A stretch of DNA of 64,000 nt from Diphasiastrum complanatum (GCA_029204225.1 CM055100.1:2654451-2718450); one strand, 5' to 3'; numbered from the stretch's first letter, positions 35,543 to 46,476 are shown. Translations and numbers: made by a program. Notes: generated from the letters alone by a model not told the origin.

Positions 35543-35890
35543 TTAATCTGAATCCATGAATGCCTTGACCTTCAAACTTAGTTCTGCACAAAACTTTCTG
35601 TGTGCATCCAAGCTTAATGCTTTGGTAAAATTATCTACTATCATATCTTGCATTCGACAATACTGCAATCTGACCTCTTTGTCGAGAACTTTGCTTCTGA
35701 CATAGTGATACTTGAGTTCAATGTACTTACTCCTGGAATGAAATCTAGGATTGACTGATAAGGCAATGGCACTTTGATTATCACAAAATAATAACGTCGG
35801 AGCATATTGATTCAGACTGATATTTGAAAGTAAGTTTCTCAAACAAATTGCTTTCTTTGTAGCTTGTGAGACTACGATATACTCTGATTC
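35543..35890 (-). pseudogene. Copia RNase H fragment
   Basis: The minus strand reads ESEYIVVSQATKKAICLRNL, LFCDNQSAIALSVNPRFHSR, SKYIELKYHYVRSKV and DMIVDNFTKAL. This is the C-terminal RNase H of a Copia polyprotein: SEY...A..EaiWLR, D(N)qSAI.L, sKhI...yH.vR, ..aD.fTK. It is truncated at 35890 by unrelated sequence. Only this domain and the LTR start remain. Confidence 0.9.
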
Positions 35891-36024
35891 TATAAAAGAT
35901 AAAATTCAAAGATTGTGTGCTTTTGTCTTAGTGATCAAAGCAAAGTTTCCAAGTGACTAGTCATTAGTGTGAAGATTGATTCTTAGGTTTGTGAGCTAGA
36001 TCTTTTGTAGATCATTCTAGATTA

Positions 36025-37941
36025 TTGAAGATGTTCAAATCTAGTCTCTTGAAAGTCACAAATTACATTTGTAGAATCATATCACAGGTTTTTATTCACA
36101 TGGCATCAATAGGTGGCATCCTATTGAAGGAAAGAAAGGATCCTAAGTGCAACCTTTGTGGCAAGGGAGGATATATTTTCTCAAGATGCTACAAAAAGAA
36201 GACCAATCCATCCAAGGAGAACCAAAGCAAGGGGGCCGAGGTGAAGGATGGAGCTTCAAGTTCAAAATGCAAATACAAGAAGGACAAGTCCAAGAAAAGG
36301 TGTTTCCTTTGTGGAAAGGTGAATGAGGCTTGGAGTCTCACAAGGACTTGCAAGATTTGTCTTCGAGAGTCCATCACAACACATGTCAAATCTTTTGAAA
36401 TTTTTCATTTGGAAGTGCATTGTTTGGTTCAAGATGCAAAGATAGATGTCACTTTCATGAAAGTAACTTGGATCTATTTTATGTCCTTGGAAAGTATTTT
36501 GCTTGGAACTTTGGACAAGTTCAAACTTATTGTTATTATCCAAGAGAAATCAATCAAGAATAAGGAGCAATCACAAAATGAAAATATTTTCATTTATGCT
36601 CTCATGTCAACTTATGAAGATCTATTTTGCTTTGAAGGGATTTTTGTATCTCAAAGGTGGCTTAAAGCAATACTAGTTGAGTGTGATGCCTTAAAGTATA
36701 GCAAAGCATGTTTTCCTTGTAAGCTTACATTAGTTATGAAGTCAAGGAAATGGAAATGTCTTCATAATGTAAATTCTTTTAGTTTCAATAAGATCATGAA
36801 TGATGTGTTCATTCATAAAGATGAAAATTGCAAGTTTTCAATCTTAAAGGCAAGTTGTAAACTTCTTATGAGAATAAGTGAAGCATCCAAAGTGGACACT
36901 TATATCCATAAGCAAGTAGTTAGCCTTATTGAGATGGAAATGCCTTTTGATTTCAATATCAGAAAAATCATGCCAAGTTGTGGTGATTTTTGGACTTATG
37001 TTTCTAGCATAAGTAATCTTGATAATCATAGGAAGTGCATATTGAATGGTCATACTTGTTGTGATCATTATGAGACATGGAGGTCTCGGATTTCCATCAA
37101 AAAGGAGCATCATGAAGAGGATCTTAAAGAGTCATCTCAAGCGTCTCAAGGTTCAAGTGTGCCAAGGATTGAGGAGGAGAGACCTTCTCAAGTTGGGATT
37201 CCAAAAAGAAACTCAAGAAATATGGTTGATTCCATGTGGCTCACTTTTCAAGGGAAAGAGGAGCATATCTCATGCGGTATACATCTCATACTTACTTCTC
37301 TTATGTCATTTGATGAATCAATTTGCTTTAGTGAGATCATTTCATCTCAAAATTGGAGTAAAGCCATACTAGTTGAGTATGAAGTGTCTCTTGAGAACAG
37401 AGATGATGTTCTTAAAAGATTGAAATTGATTTTAAATCAATTAGAAAGCAAATGGTTATTTCATCAAATGTATGCTCTTGAGTCATGTAAGAGCAAAAGT
37501 GATTTGTTCACTCATAGTTTGAAAATTTGTATTGAGGCAAATTGTAAACTCTTTATGAGAGTAAGTGAATCATCTTCTAAAGACACTTATCTCCATAATG
37601 AAGTATTTAGCCTCATTGGATCTGAGATTAGCATGGTAAACAAGCATGAAGATATGATGCAAACACTTTGTTATTATATCATGCATAGTCTTGCCAATCT
37701 GGATAAGTCTAATTCTCTAGATCATGGTAACATGATGTTAGATCTTTGTGATCCTAATAAGTCAAGAAGAAATATTTATTTTCTCATGGAGGAGCATGCA
37801 CATGAAGAAGGAGCAAGCCTCGAAGTCAAGCATCTACATGAAATTTGGAAGGAATCAATTTCGAAGATGCTAGGATGGTGCAAAGCTCTCAAGTTCATCA
37901 AAGATGTCAACATCAAAGAAGCACTATCATGGATATGGTGA
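36025..37941 (+). CDS. 638-codon ORF with gag-like start and duplicated module, function unknown
   Basis: This is the longest open frame in the window. Residues 41-120 carry two knuckle-like motifs, CNLCGKGGYIFSRC (C-x2-C-x4-Y-x4-C, His replaced by Tyr) and CFLCGKVNEAWSLTRTC. Lys/Ser-rich linkers like those of Copia gag accompany them. A module then occurs twice. Copy 1 at about 190-350 has LMSTYEDLFCFEGIF, WLKAILVECDAL, ASCKLLMRISEASKVDTYIH and SISNLDNHRK. Copy 2 at about 425-590 has LMSFDESICFSEIIS, WSKAILVEYEV, EANCKLFMRVSESSSKDTYL and SLANLDKSNS. Between them lies PRIEEERPSQVGIPKRNSR, resembling the Copia integrase-RT linker, so WxKAIlvEY may derive from the RT entry. An LTR-like sequence starts 120 bases downstream. 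I infer a non-autonomous, Copia-derived chimera. Whether it is translated is unknown. Confidence 0.55.
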   Translation: MKMFKSSLLKVTNYICRIISQVFIHMASIGGILLKERKDPKCNLCGKGGYIFSRCYKKKTNPSKENQSKGAEVKDGASSSKCKYKKDKSKKRCFLCGKVNEAWSLTRTCKICLRESITTHVKSFEIFHLEVHCLVQDAKIDVTFMKVTWIYFMSLESILLGTLDKFKLIVIIQEKSIKNKEQSQNENIFIYALMSTYEDLFCFEGIFVSQRWLKAILVECDALKYSKACFPCKLTLVMKSRKWKCLHNVNSFSFNKIMNDVFIHKDENCKFSILKASCKLLMRISEASKVDTYIHKQVVSLIEMEMPFDFNIRKIMPSCGDFWTYVSSISNLDNHRKCILNGHTCCDHYETWRSRISIKKEHHEEDLKESSQASQGSSVPRIEEERPSQVGIPKRNSRNMVDSMWLTFQGKEEHISCGIHLILTSLMSFDESICFSEIISSQNWSKAILVEYEVSLENRDDVLKRLKLILNQLESKWLFHQMYALESCKSKSDLFTHSLKICIEANCKLFMRVSESSSKDTYLHNEVFSLIGSEISMVNKHEDMMQTLCYYIMHSLANLDKSNSLDHGNMMLDLCDPNKSRRNIYFLMEEHAHEEGASLEVKHLHEIWKESISKMLGWCKALKFIKDVNIKEALSWIW

Positions 37942-38064
37942 TTTCAGATCAACATCAAGCTCATTGGCTGATCTTCACACCTTTTGAACCACCAAAGACC
38001 AAGTCAGCCCATGGAGTCAAGTTCAAGATCATCATGTTTTCTATCAAGCTAGATTTTTGAGGAG

Positions 38065-38711
38065 TGTGAAAAATGCAAAAATAAGCTTGGTAGAGGCCAA
38101 AAATCTTGTATATAGATAAACACACATGTGTGGAGCCTATTCCCATGTGTGAAAATAGTGTACTTGTCATGTATCATAATCATATAGGTTGTACATATGA
38201 TTTAATTCAAGTTCTAGTGGCTAAAAAGGCCAAAAACTAGTTTTCTAGACATATGACACATGGCATCAATCTATTAATTGCATGAGCCACATCCTTTGGT
38301 TAGGTGTCATATCATATGTGTAGAGGACAGCTCACATGTGTGGAATAAGGTGAAGTAGGCAAATTTTGACTTCTAGAAGATTTCCAAGAAGATCTCCATA
38401 TAGAAGGAAAATGGACCAAAATGCTCAAAATAGAAGGTTTTGTCCAAGTGTCAGTTTTGCATGATGAATCATCATATGACAAAGCACCTTCACACATGTG
38501 GGATCAGAGGGATAATCAGTACCACGAGATCCCACTTATTGTATATATAGAGCCACATTTGGCCATAATCAATGTGAGACACCAATCTTGGTTTTGGAAG
38601 CAATTTTGAGTGATTCTCTCCATTTGTCTATATTTGTTTTGATTGTTTTGAGGTTCTATCAATGTGTACTTGATTTTCAGGTTGGAGTCCATACTCAATT
38701 ATGGTTTCACA
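38065..38711 (+). repeat. LTR-like sequence after the 638-codon ORF
   Basis: It follows TTTTTGAGGAG and starts TGTGAAAAATGC. It ends at GGTTTCACA, giving short inverted ends TGTGAAA/TTTCACA. The start junction is shared with the decayed copy at 4444. Several ACATGTGTG words lie inside (near 38125, 38334 and 38495). No second LTR was found upstream of the ORF. Confidence 0.5.
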
Positions 38712-38849
38712 TGTGTGAAACCATAAATTACACTTACCTTCAACTAATGAAATCTGACAACCAATCTCGCTTGAGGATCAGATTAGGATCCACTCTTGGT
38801 CCGTTTTGTACTTTTTCCACATATATTTCATCACCTTTATTGAAGGCCT

Positions 38850-40432
38850 CTCCAGATTCACCAGAATTATATTCATCAAGAACAAGTTTGAGGCATTCAA
38901 TTGTTTCAGAGAATTTAAACAGTTTGCTGAGACTCAAACTGGTTAGAAGATCAAGACCCTGCGGACTGATTCAGAGGGGGAGTACATGTCTGATGAAATG
39001 GTGGACTACTTATCTTCTTGTGGCATGCACCATCAGTTCACTGCTTGCTACACTCCACAACAAAATGACATAGTTGAATGAAAGAATCGAACTCTACTGG
39101 AAGCAGCACGATCCATGATGTCAAATGCTTAGTTACCCAAATTTTTTTGGGTTGAAGCAATATCTACAGTGTCTCTGCTATGCACAAATACCATCCGATC
39201 TGACGAAAGATATCAGTCAACCGAGATGTCGTCTTCCTTGAAGACAAGTTTTATGACTTTAAGTAGAAGCGACAAATGTAGGAGTTTGTTCCAACAACTC
39301 CATTTACCATCGATAGGCCCAGACCTACGATTGTTCAACCACAACCTAAAGATATCCCAATCATTCACTCAAGAGAGTCATCTACTCAGGAACCTGCAAT
39401 TTGAAGATCTACACGACAACGACAACAACCTGATTGTTTCATCCCTCAAACATTTATCAGTCATGATGCACTTGCCTCTGTTGCAGAAGCATTGTCAATG
39501 TTAGATGCAGAGAAATGAAAAGCTGCCATGGACACTAAGTATGACATATTGATGAAGAACAAGACATGGAGTCTTGTTAATCCTCCTGTAGGTACAAAAC
39601 TCATTGACACTAAGTGGATCTTCAAACTGAAGCTCAAGACAAATGGATCAATATCCAAATGGACAGCTTGATTGGTGGCTAAAGGATATGAGAAAGTATA
39701 CGGAATAGACACCTTCACTCTAGTGGTAAAACATCAATCTATTCAAACCTTGCTGGCTATAGTTGTTGTAGAGGATCTGGACATTCATCAGATGGACATC
39801 CTGACTCATGGATACATACAAGAAGATATTTACATTTATCAACCAGAAGGTTATGTCAAGAATTAATCACTTCTTGTTGCAGCACCAATTTACTTCTTGC
39901 TCTACAAACCCAAATATATATCTCAAGTATAATGGATCAAGCTATGTCATAATAGCATTATATGTCGATGATTCTTTATCATCGGCAATTCAAATAAGTT
40001 ACTATATGAATCAAAAGTATTGCTTTCAAAAGAATTTGAGATGACTGATTTTGTCCCAGTTCATTACCTACTTGGTATGGAGATCACCAGAAATCGCACA
40101 AGCAGAAGGATCGTTATAAGCCAAGAAGCCTATTTAGTCAATGTACTTCACAGATATGGCATGGAGGACTATAAGCCGATAGACACACCCATGTATCCAG
40201 GATCCAAACTATCAAAAGACACGTGTCCCAGAATTGAAGCAAAACAGAAAGAGATGTGCAGACACGCTTATCAGTCGATAATCGAGTCTATAATGTATTC
40301 TATGATCTGCACTCGACCGGATCTAGCATATGCGGTAAGCACACTATCACAATACATGTCCAATCCAGGCTTACAACATTGGAAGACTCTGCAAAGAGTA
40401 TTGAAGTACATTCAAGCTAGGAAGCACTATGC
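38850..40432 (+). pseudogene. Outer Copia integrase core and reverse transcriptase
   Basis: Integrase: KTLRTDSEGEYMSDEM with the second catalytic Asp, and YTPQQNDIVE followed by a TGA where an Arg codon is usual, then KNRTLLEAARSM. RT: WSLVNPPVGTKLIDTKWIFK, LVAKGYEKVYGID, VVKHQSIQTLLAI and LDIHQMDI, a deletion, then LYVDDS at 39958-39975 (YVDD intact), VHYLLGMEITRN, and MYSMICTRPDLAYAVS to KYIQARKHYA. Stops near 39079, 39240, 39527, 39671 and 39865 and several frameshifts disable it. The reading frame is cut at 40432 by the nested element. Confidence 0.9.
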
Positions 40433-41405
40433 TGAAGAGAAAGGGAAATAAATTGGGTTGTCACGAAACTCTCACAAAATTGTTGTGAAAGTGAAGCAAC
40501 CGTGATTCTCTTGCGATTCGGATGGAGTTCAGATGTGGTCACTGGACATTGCCAGCTGAGTCACTCCTATAGTCCTCCAGAATGTAGTCAGGCATTGTTG
40601 ATCTACGTTTATAAATTAATGCAGCATTCAACGAATTCAACCAATGTGTGGAATTGAAATTAATGGGACCAGACACACAAATAGTAGCAGACACATTTGC
40701 ATACAAGATCATACAACAAAAAAGAAAGACATGTGCTCAATGGCTACAAGATCATCTATTGATTTTTTTTTATTCTTTAAGCAGTGCATGCAGATACACG
40801 CAGTGCGTTGGCGTGAGAGAAATATTGTTTTCTCACGAATAGATGTCTCGCTTACTAGCAAACTTGTGGATCTCTATGGATCCTGATCACAGAACTCATC
40901 TCACACACAGACGGACTTCTTGTCTGTATTTCGTCTTGATCGCTTGCTAGCATCAGACTACAACACTGTATGTGTGTTATGTCATATGTATCAAGTATCA
41001 TCCAGCAAGTATATAGTCGTTCTATGTAACCTTTAAGATTAGAGTGACTAAACATCTACAACTAATCAGAAAATTACAAGAGTGGTAGGCAGATCAGCCA
41101 TGACTTAGAGTGTATCTGTTGACATCATGCCATCAGGTCAAATATCTGTACTTCTGGGTACTTGCATGATCTTTGTTGGTACTCTTTGGAGCGTGAGGAC
41201 AGAAAGTCTTTCGCGACATTTTTTGTGTCACATCGTTGGTTTCGTTTCCGTCGTCTGACTTTCTAGTGCTTGACCGCAAAAACTTCTCGTTCGCGAATCT
41301 TTCGTGTTCGTGTCTTTTCGTGACTTTTGTGTTCGCGAACATCTTCATCAGGAAGAGGGCTGAAAGCTAGCAAAGCTTTGTAATTAGAAACATTTTGTTT
41401 ATTCA
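40433..41405 (-). repeat. 3' LTR of nested Copia
   Basis: In minus reading it runs from TGAATAAACAAAATG (41405) to TCTCTTCA (40433), about 973 bp, with inverted ends TGAA/TTCA. The purine tract GAGAGGGAGC precedes it. It matches 44971-45942 throughout, with scattered transitions. Confidence 0.92.
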
Positions 41406-42120
41406 GCTCCCTCTCAAAGCATGATAGCTTTACAATCTTGAGGCTGCTCCTCTGTCTCTCAAAGAGTCCTTTGTCCAGGTCTTTGGTGAAGATGTCAACA
41501 ACCATGTCTTTCGTTCTGATGAAGGTGGTGTGCAACATCTTCTTTTCAATTAGATCTCTGATCAAGTGATACTTGATTGCAATGTGCTTTGTTTTGGAAT
41601 GGAACACGGGATCTTTCATCAGGTGTATTGCAGAGGTGTTGTCCATCTGCAAGACCAGAGGTTCGTTCCTTGTTTCGTCCAATTTGTCCAGGAACTATCT
41701 TAGCCAGATTATCTCGTTGGCCATCTTTGCTGCTGCAATGTACTCTGTTTGGTAGGATGACTGTGCTACAAGGGTCTACTTCTTGCTGACCCAGAGGACT
41801 ATTGCTCTTGATGCGATGGTGCATCATCCTGAGACGCTTTTACAATCATCCTTGAGATATGCCCAGCTAGCATCGTTGTAGGAAAGTATCCTAGAACCTA
41901 CATCATGACAATAACACAAATCGTAATCCCTTGTTAATTGAAGATATTGCAAAATGTGTTTTGCGATCTTCCAATGTGTCAAGCCTGGATTTGTACAGAA
42001 TTGGCTCATCCTGAATACTGCATAAGCAATATCATGACGTGTGTTGTCCGCAAGGTACATCAATGATCCTATCACCTTCTTGTAAGGTGTGAGCTGCATT
42101 TGTTCTCTCTCTGCATTTGA
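41406..42120 (-). pseudogene. Nested Copia RT tail and RNase H
   Basis: The minus strand reads QLTPYKKVIGSLMYLADNTR, HDIAYAVFRMSQFCTNPG and HWKIAKHILQYL (the end of RT), then YNDASWAYLKDD, YQTEYIAAAKMANEIIWLR, LQMDNTSAIHLMKDPVFHSK, TKHIAIKYHLIRD and DIFTKDL (RNase H). Stops and frameshifts occur around 41690-41830. Directly upstream the RT entry is joined without the catalytic core. Confidence 0.88.
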
Positions 42121-43720
42121 CAGTCTTGCGCTTATGTGGTAATGGCTCCAACGTCCATACCTGGTTCTTCCTCATGGACTCCATCTCTTCATTCATGGCT
42201 TGGATCCATCTGTCCTTTTCTGGACTGTCAATCGCTTCCTCGAAAGTTTGTGGTTTGCCACTGAATCCGTAGAACTCTTCTGATGTGGAAGCTGAACTGC
42301 CTGGTACATATCTTGTTGGCGCCCTTCGTGGTCTAGTCGACCTTCTAGGAGATCCTCCTAGGACAACAATGTCTTTGTCTTTGTCTGCTCCGCTCGGTCC
42401 GGAACCATCTTGGTTTACAAGAACTGTGGCAGCAGACTGTCTCTCGAATCTTTCTTCTTCAGATTCGTCGTTCGAATGGGATATGACTCAAAAATCTTCG
42501 TTTTCGTGTTCATCCTATGCTCCCTCTTTCATTGATGACAAGTCATAGTATTGTCTCTCCAGAACTTCATAGCTGACAGGATCATCATTGGCCATTGTCC
42601 TACTCTCATCAAATCTGACATCTCTCACTATTTTCACAGTATTCGTGTCTGGCATTTAGATTATGTAGTATGGAGAATTGTTGTCATAACCTACTAGAAA
42701 TATCTGTTTGGCTTTCTCATCAAGCTTCTTTCGAAGCTTATCAGGAATGTGTGCATAAGCTGCGCAGCCAAAGATTCTGATGTGAGACAAATTGGGCTTT
42801 CTATCCCATCATAGCTCGTGTGGTGTCATGTGAGGAACACCAGACTTGCTTGTTCTGTTCTGGATGTATGTGGTTGTAGCTACTGCTTCAGCCCACAGTA
42901 CCCTTGGAGCTTTTGAGTAGGCCATCATGCATCTGGCGGTCCTGTTCTTTCTTTCTGCAACACCATTGTGCTGCGGTGTCTAGGCTGCAATCCTTCTATG
43001 AATGATGCCACGAGCACTGCAGAAGTCAATGAAGCGATTCGAGATGTATTTGCCACCTTGATTCGTTCCGATCTGCTTCACTTTACCGTCTGTATATCTC
43101 TCAGCCCAATTCACGTAGCTTGTGAATTTATCAAGTGCTTCAGATTTATTCTAAATAAAATAGACTCTGGCAAATTAGTTATAATAATCAATGAAGGTTA
43201 TATAATATTTTGAACCTCCTACTGAGATCACATTGAAAGGCCCACAGATGTCAAAATGCACTAGCTCCAGAATCTTGGTTGTCCTGTAGGAGTCTTTAAT
43301 GAATGGAGTGCGCAAAATCTTACCCTTCAAACATGCATCACAGGTAGTCAAACTGGTTGCATTCGAGATGTTGGCCCTTGTTATTGCTCCATGATGGCTT
43401 GCTTGGTAAAGTGCCATTGAGTTCATGTGGCAGAGTCTCCTATGCCACATAGTGTCTAGCGAATCATCATGAGTTTGATGCACCTGATCTGTAGATAGGC
43501 GTACCTTTAGATGATATAGGTTTCTTTTCCTTCTGCCTTGAGTGATCAGAGTACTGTTACTGGCATCAATCATGTTGCATGCTTCGTCAGAAAATGTCAC
43601 ACGCATCCCTGCATCTACTATTCTTGCTACAGAGAGCAAGTTTTTGTTGCAGAGTAGGCACGAACAGAACGTCTTCGAGTCATCTGTCTCTGTTGTTGGT
43701 GTTGAGCCATAGTGAACCAA
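42121..43720 (-). pseudogene. Nested Copia integrase and RT entry
   Basis: From 43720 downward: the pre-integrase module LDTMWHRRLCHMN, the zinc region CDACLKGK, LVHFDICGP (first Asp), then, after a break near 43175, KQIGTNQGGKYISNRF, where the second catalytic Asp is Asn. TPQHNGVAERKNRT contains the Glu, and HIRIFGCAAYAHIPDKLRKK follows. The linker leads to the RT entry FEEAIDSPEKDRWIQAMNEE and VWTLEPLP at 42130-42240. The sequence then jumps to the RT tail, so the YVDD core is deleted. A TAG interrupts TPQHN. Confidence 0.88.
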
Positions 43721-44852
43721 TATCGTTCACTTGATGTCTAGATCTATCTCCAAGGACTATGAATCTTGAAGGATCTGCACTTCTGAAATCAGACATTATT
43801 CGTCTTGAAGTCACAAAGTGTGAGGTGGCTCCTGAGTCTAGGATCATCTCATGTGTGTCAGATGTTGATGCTGCACACACGTCTTCACAAATGTAGGCAA
43901 TCGAACAATTTTTGTTTGTTCTTTCTTCGCCCATCTTTGAGCCCTTAGGCTCCTTGACATAAGATAAACTGTTGTTGTTCTCCTGTCTGTTCTGCGCTGA
44001 TTTGTTCCTCGGGTTCTGGCGGCAATCCACGGTTGCGTGACCCTTCTTGTGACAGTGAATACACTCAATCTTGGGATTGATCCAGCCTGTATCTACTGTA
44101 TGCTCGTCTCTTCTGCATCTCACGCAAGTCTTCTTGTCTGCACCTTGTTGTTTCGACCTTCCTTTGCTCTTCGCTTGTTCCCTCTACTTGTTGATCACGA
44201 TCCTGCACTTCTTGGATTTTTCTTTGCTGTCGTAGAGGGCCTGGTCAGAATCATCTTTGTGATCAAGATGTTCTTTGGCCTCGACTTCCTCTCGAATCTC
44301 GACAATCACCTTTTTGAGGTTCATGGTAGGATCTTTCACGAGCAGGGTTCTTGTCGTTTGGAATGATCTGGGTAAGGCTCTCAATAGGTATGTGAGCTGC
44401 TTCTTAGCTGACACTGCATTCTCTGCTCCAGAGTTATGTAGTGATAGAAACAAATCCTTCATCTTCCTTACAAAAGAAGTGAGGTCCTTCTCATCCCACT
44501 GTAGATTCGTCAGTTGATCTTCCAGCATCATGATTTGACTTCTTGATTTCGTCTGAAATCTGGTGAGCAATGCATCCCACATCTCCTTAGCTTTGGAGAG
44601 TGTAGCCAGGTCAAGTGTGAGACTATCTTCGATGGATGAGGACAGCAAGGCTACTGCCTTGTCATTTTTCTCCCTCCATTCACGTAGCTCCTTGTTTGAT
44701 GTTGTAGGCGCCTCTTCTGTGCCATCCACCCAGGGGAAGAGTCCTTCGCCCTTGAATATCAGTGATGTCTTAACTTTCTAGGCTAGAAAGTTAGATCTTG
44801 AAGAATCAAGAATTGTGCAGATCTGGCTCTGCATGCTGGTGATTGAAGCCAT
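43680..44852 (-). pseudogene. Nested Copia gag-protease
   Basis: The start ATG is at 44852 (MASITSMQSQICTILDS). The UBN2-type gag includes KAKEMWDALLTRFQTKSR, LEDQLTNLQWDEKDLTSFVR and LLRALPRSFQTTRTLL. The CCHC knuckle is CIHCHKKGHATVDC, and the protease signature is MILDSGATSHF near 43850. The whole stretch is one frame with TAG codons near 44780 (where Trp is expected) and at 44184. It lies downstream of the primer site with the expected short spacing. Confidence 0.9.
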
Positions 44853-44952
44853 TGCTTCTAGGAGTCTGTTCTCTCGTTGATGGTTGTTTGTCTGAATGCT
44901 TGGCCTCCTGGATCTGCTAGCTTCTTGGCTATGTCAGATTACGACAAGATAG

Positions 44953-44969
44953 GCACGGCTTTGATACCA
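44953..44969 (-). other. Primer-binding site of nested Copia
   Basis: Minus-strand TGGTATCAAAGCCGTGCC lies one base after the LTR end TCTTCA. It is an initiator Met-tRNA-type site with one difference from the common TGGTATCAGAGC. Confidence 0.85.
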
Positions 44970-44970
44970 C

Positions 44971-45942
44971 TGAAGAGAAAGAGAAATAAATTGGGTTGTC
45001 GTGAAACTCTCACAAAACTGTCACGAAAGCGAAGCAACCACGATTCTCTTGTGATTCGGATGGAGTTCAGATGTGGTCACTGGATACTGCCAGCTGAGTC
45101 ACTCCTATAGTCCTCCAAAATGTAGTCAGGCACTGCTGATGTACGTTTATATATTAATGCAGCATTCAACGAATTCAACCCATGTGCGGAATTGAAATTA
45201 ATGGGATCAGACACACGAATAATAGCAAACACATTTGCATACAAGATCATACAACGAAAAAGAAGACATGTGCTCCATGGCTACAAGATCATCTATTGAT
45301 TTTCTTTGATTCTTTAAGCACTGCATGCAGATCCACGTAGTGCGTTGGCATGAGAGAAATATTGTTCTCTCACGAATAGATGTCTTGCTTACTAACGGAC
45401 TTGTGGATCTCTATGGATCCTGATCACAGAACTCGTCTCGCACGCAAGCGGACTTCTTTTCTGTATTTCATCTTGATTACTTGCTAGCATCAGACTACAA
45501 CACTGTATGTGTGTTATGTCGTATGTATCAAGTATCACCCAGCAAGTATATAGTCGTTCTATGTAACCTTTAAGATTAGAGTGACTAAACATCTACAACT
45601 AATCAGAAAATTACAAGAGTGGCAGGCAGATCAGCCACGACCTAGAGTGTATTTGTTGACGTCATGCCATCAGGTCAAATATCTGTTCTTCTGGGTACTT
45701 GCATGATCTTTGCTGGTACTCTTTGGAGCATGAGGACAGAAAGTCTTTTGCGACGTTTTTCGTGTCGCGTCGTTGGTTTCGTTTCCGTCGCCTGACTTTC
45801 TCGTGCTCGACCGCAAAAGATTCTCGTTCGCGAATCTTTCGTGTTTGTGTCTTTTCGTGACTTTCGTGTTCACGAACATCTTCGTCAGGAAGAGGGCTAA
45901 AAGCTAGCAAAGCTTTGTAATTAGAAACTTTTTGTTTCTTCA
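44971..45942 (-). repeat. 5' LTR of nested Copia
   Basis: About 972 bp, from TGAAGAAACAAAAAG (45942) to TCTCTTCA (44971) on the minus strand. It is adjacent to the primer site and is the partner of 40433-41405. Confidence 0.92.
45546..45554 (-). promoter_or_regulatory. Candidate LTR TATA box
   Basis: ACTATATAC on the minus strand lies about 390 bases into the LTR. It is conserved at 41009-41017 in the other LTR and is a plausible Pol II promoter for the nested element. Confidence 0.4.
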
Positions 45943-46476
45943 ACTTTGTGCTATCATGGTTATACAGAAGTTGCACTCACATTAGTCATCTATTTAGATT
46001 CAGATTGGGCAGAAGACGTTGATATCAGAAAGTCCACATCTAGTTATATCTGTTTCCTTGCAGAAGGACCCATATCATGGAACAGCAGAAAGCAAAAATG
46101 CATTTTGTTGTCGTCTACAGATTTCAAATACGTTGCAACTACATCAGCAGTGAAGGAGATTATTTGGTTCAGAAGGTTGCTACAGATTTTGCAATTTCCA
46201 CATATCAATCCAACTATACTCCAATGCGACAATCAGAGATGTATAGCTCTATCTCTGAACCCACGAGCTCATTCTAGAACTAAACATATAGAAGCCCAAT
46301 TCATTTTCTTAGAGAGAAATTTCGGAATAAATATATACTACTAAGTTATTGTCATACAGATAGTATATTGGTTGATATTCTGACAAAACCATTCTCAAGA
46401 GAAAAACATTCTACTTTGGTAGGTATGTTAAATCTCAATTTAAATTCAGATTCATAGTAGTAAGCTTAAGGGAGAG
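45943..46476 (+). pseudogene. Outer Copia RNase H
   Basis: It continues the outer element after the insertion: LCYHGYTEV, VIYLDSDWAEDVDIRKSTS, GPISWNSRKQKCILLSSTDF, IIWFRRLLQ, LQCDNQRCIALSLNPRAHSR and TKHIEAQ. A frameshift near 46320 precedes the last block (VDILTKPFSREKH). The DSDWA Asp and the CDNQ Asp of RNase H are present. The purine tract TTAAGGGAGAG at 46466-46476 ends the internal region. Confidence 0.9.

Larger units (their letters stand above)
40433..45942 (-). mobile_element. Nested Copia element with two LTRs (internally deleted)
   Basis: Two similar LTRs (40433-41405 and 44971-45942) flank a 3.6-kb interior in minus orientation: primer site, gag, protease, integrase, a deleted RT and RNase H. 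A complete two-LTR arrangement of 5.5 kb is seen only here. It sits within the outer Copia gene. A clean 5-bp target duplication was not evident at the edges (TATGC left, ACTTT right). Confidence 0.9.

Noticed and set aside
36025-36400. Plant zinc-finger transcription factor
   Set aside because: The Cys spacing is that of retroviral-type knuckles with a Tyr for His and Lys-rich linkers as in Copia gag; no plant zinc-finger DNA-binding motif is present.
41546-41827. 93-codon minus ORF over the nested Copia
   Set aside because: It is out of frame with the RNase H coding sequence that explains the region.
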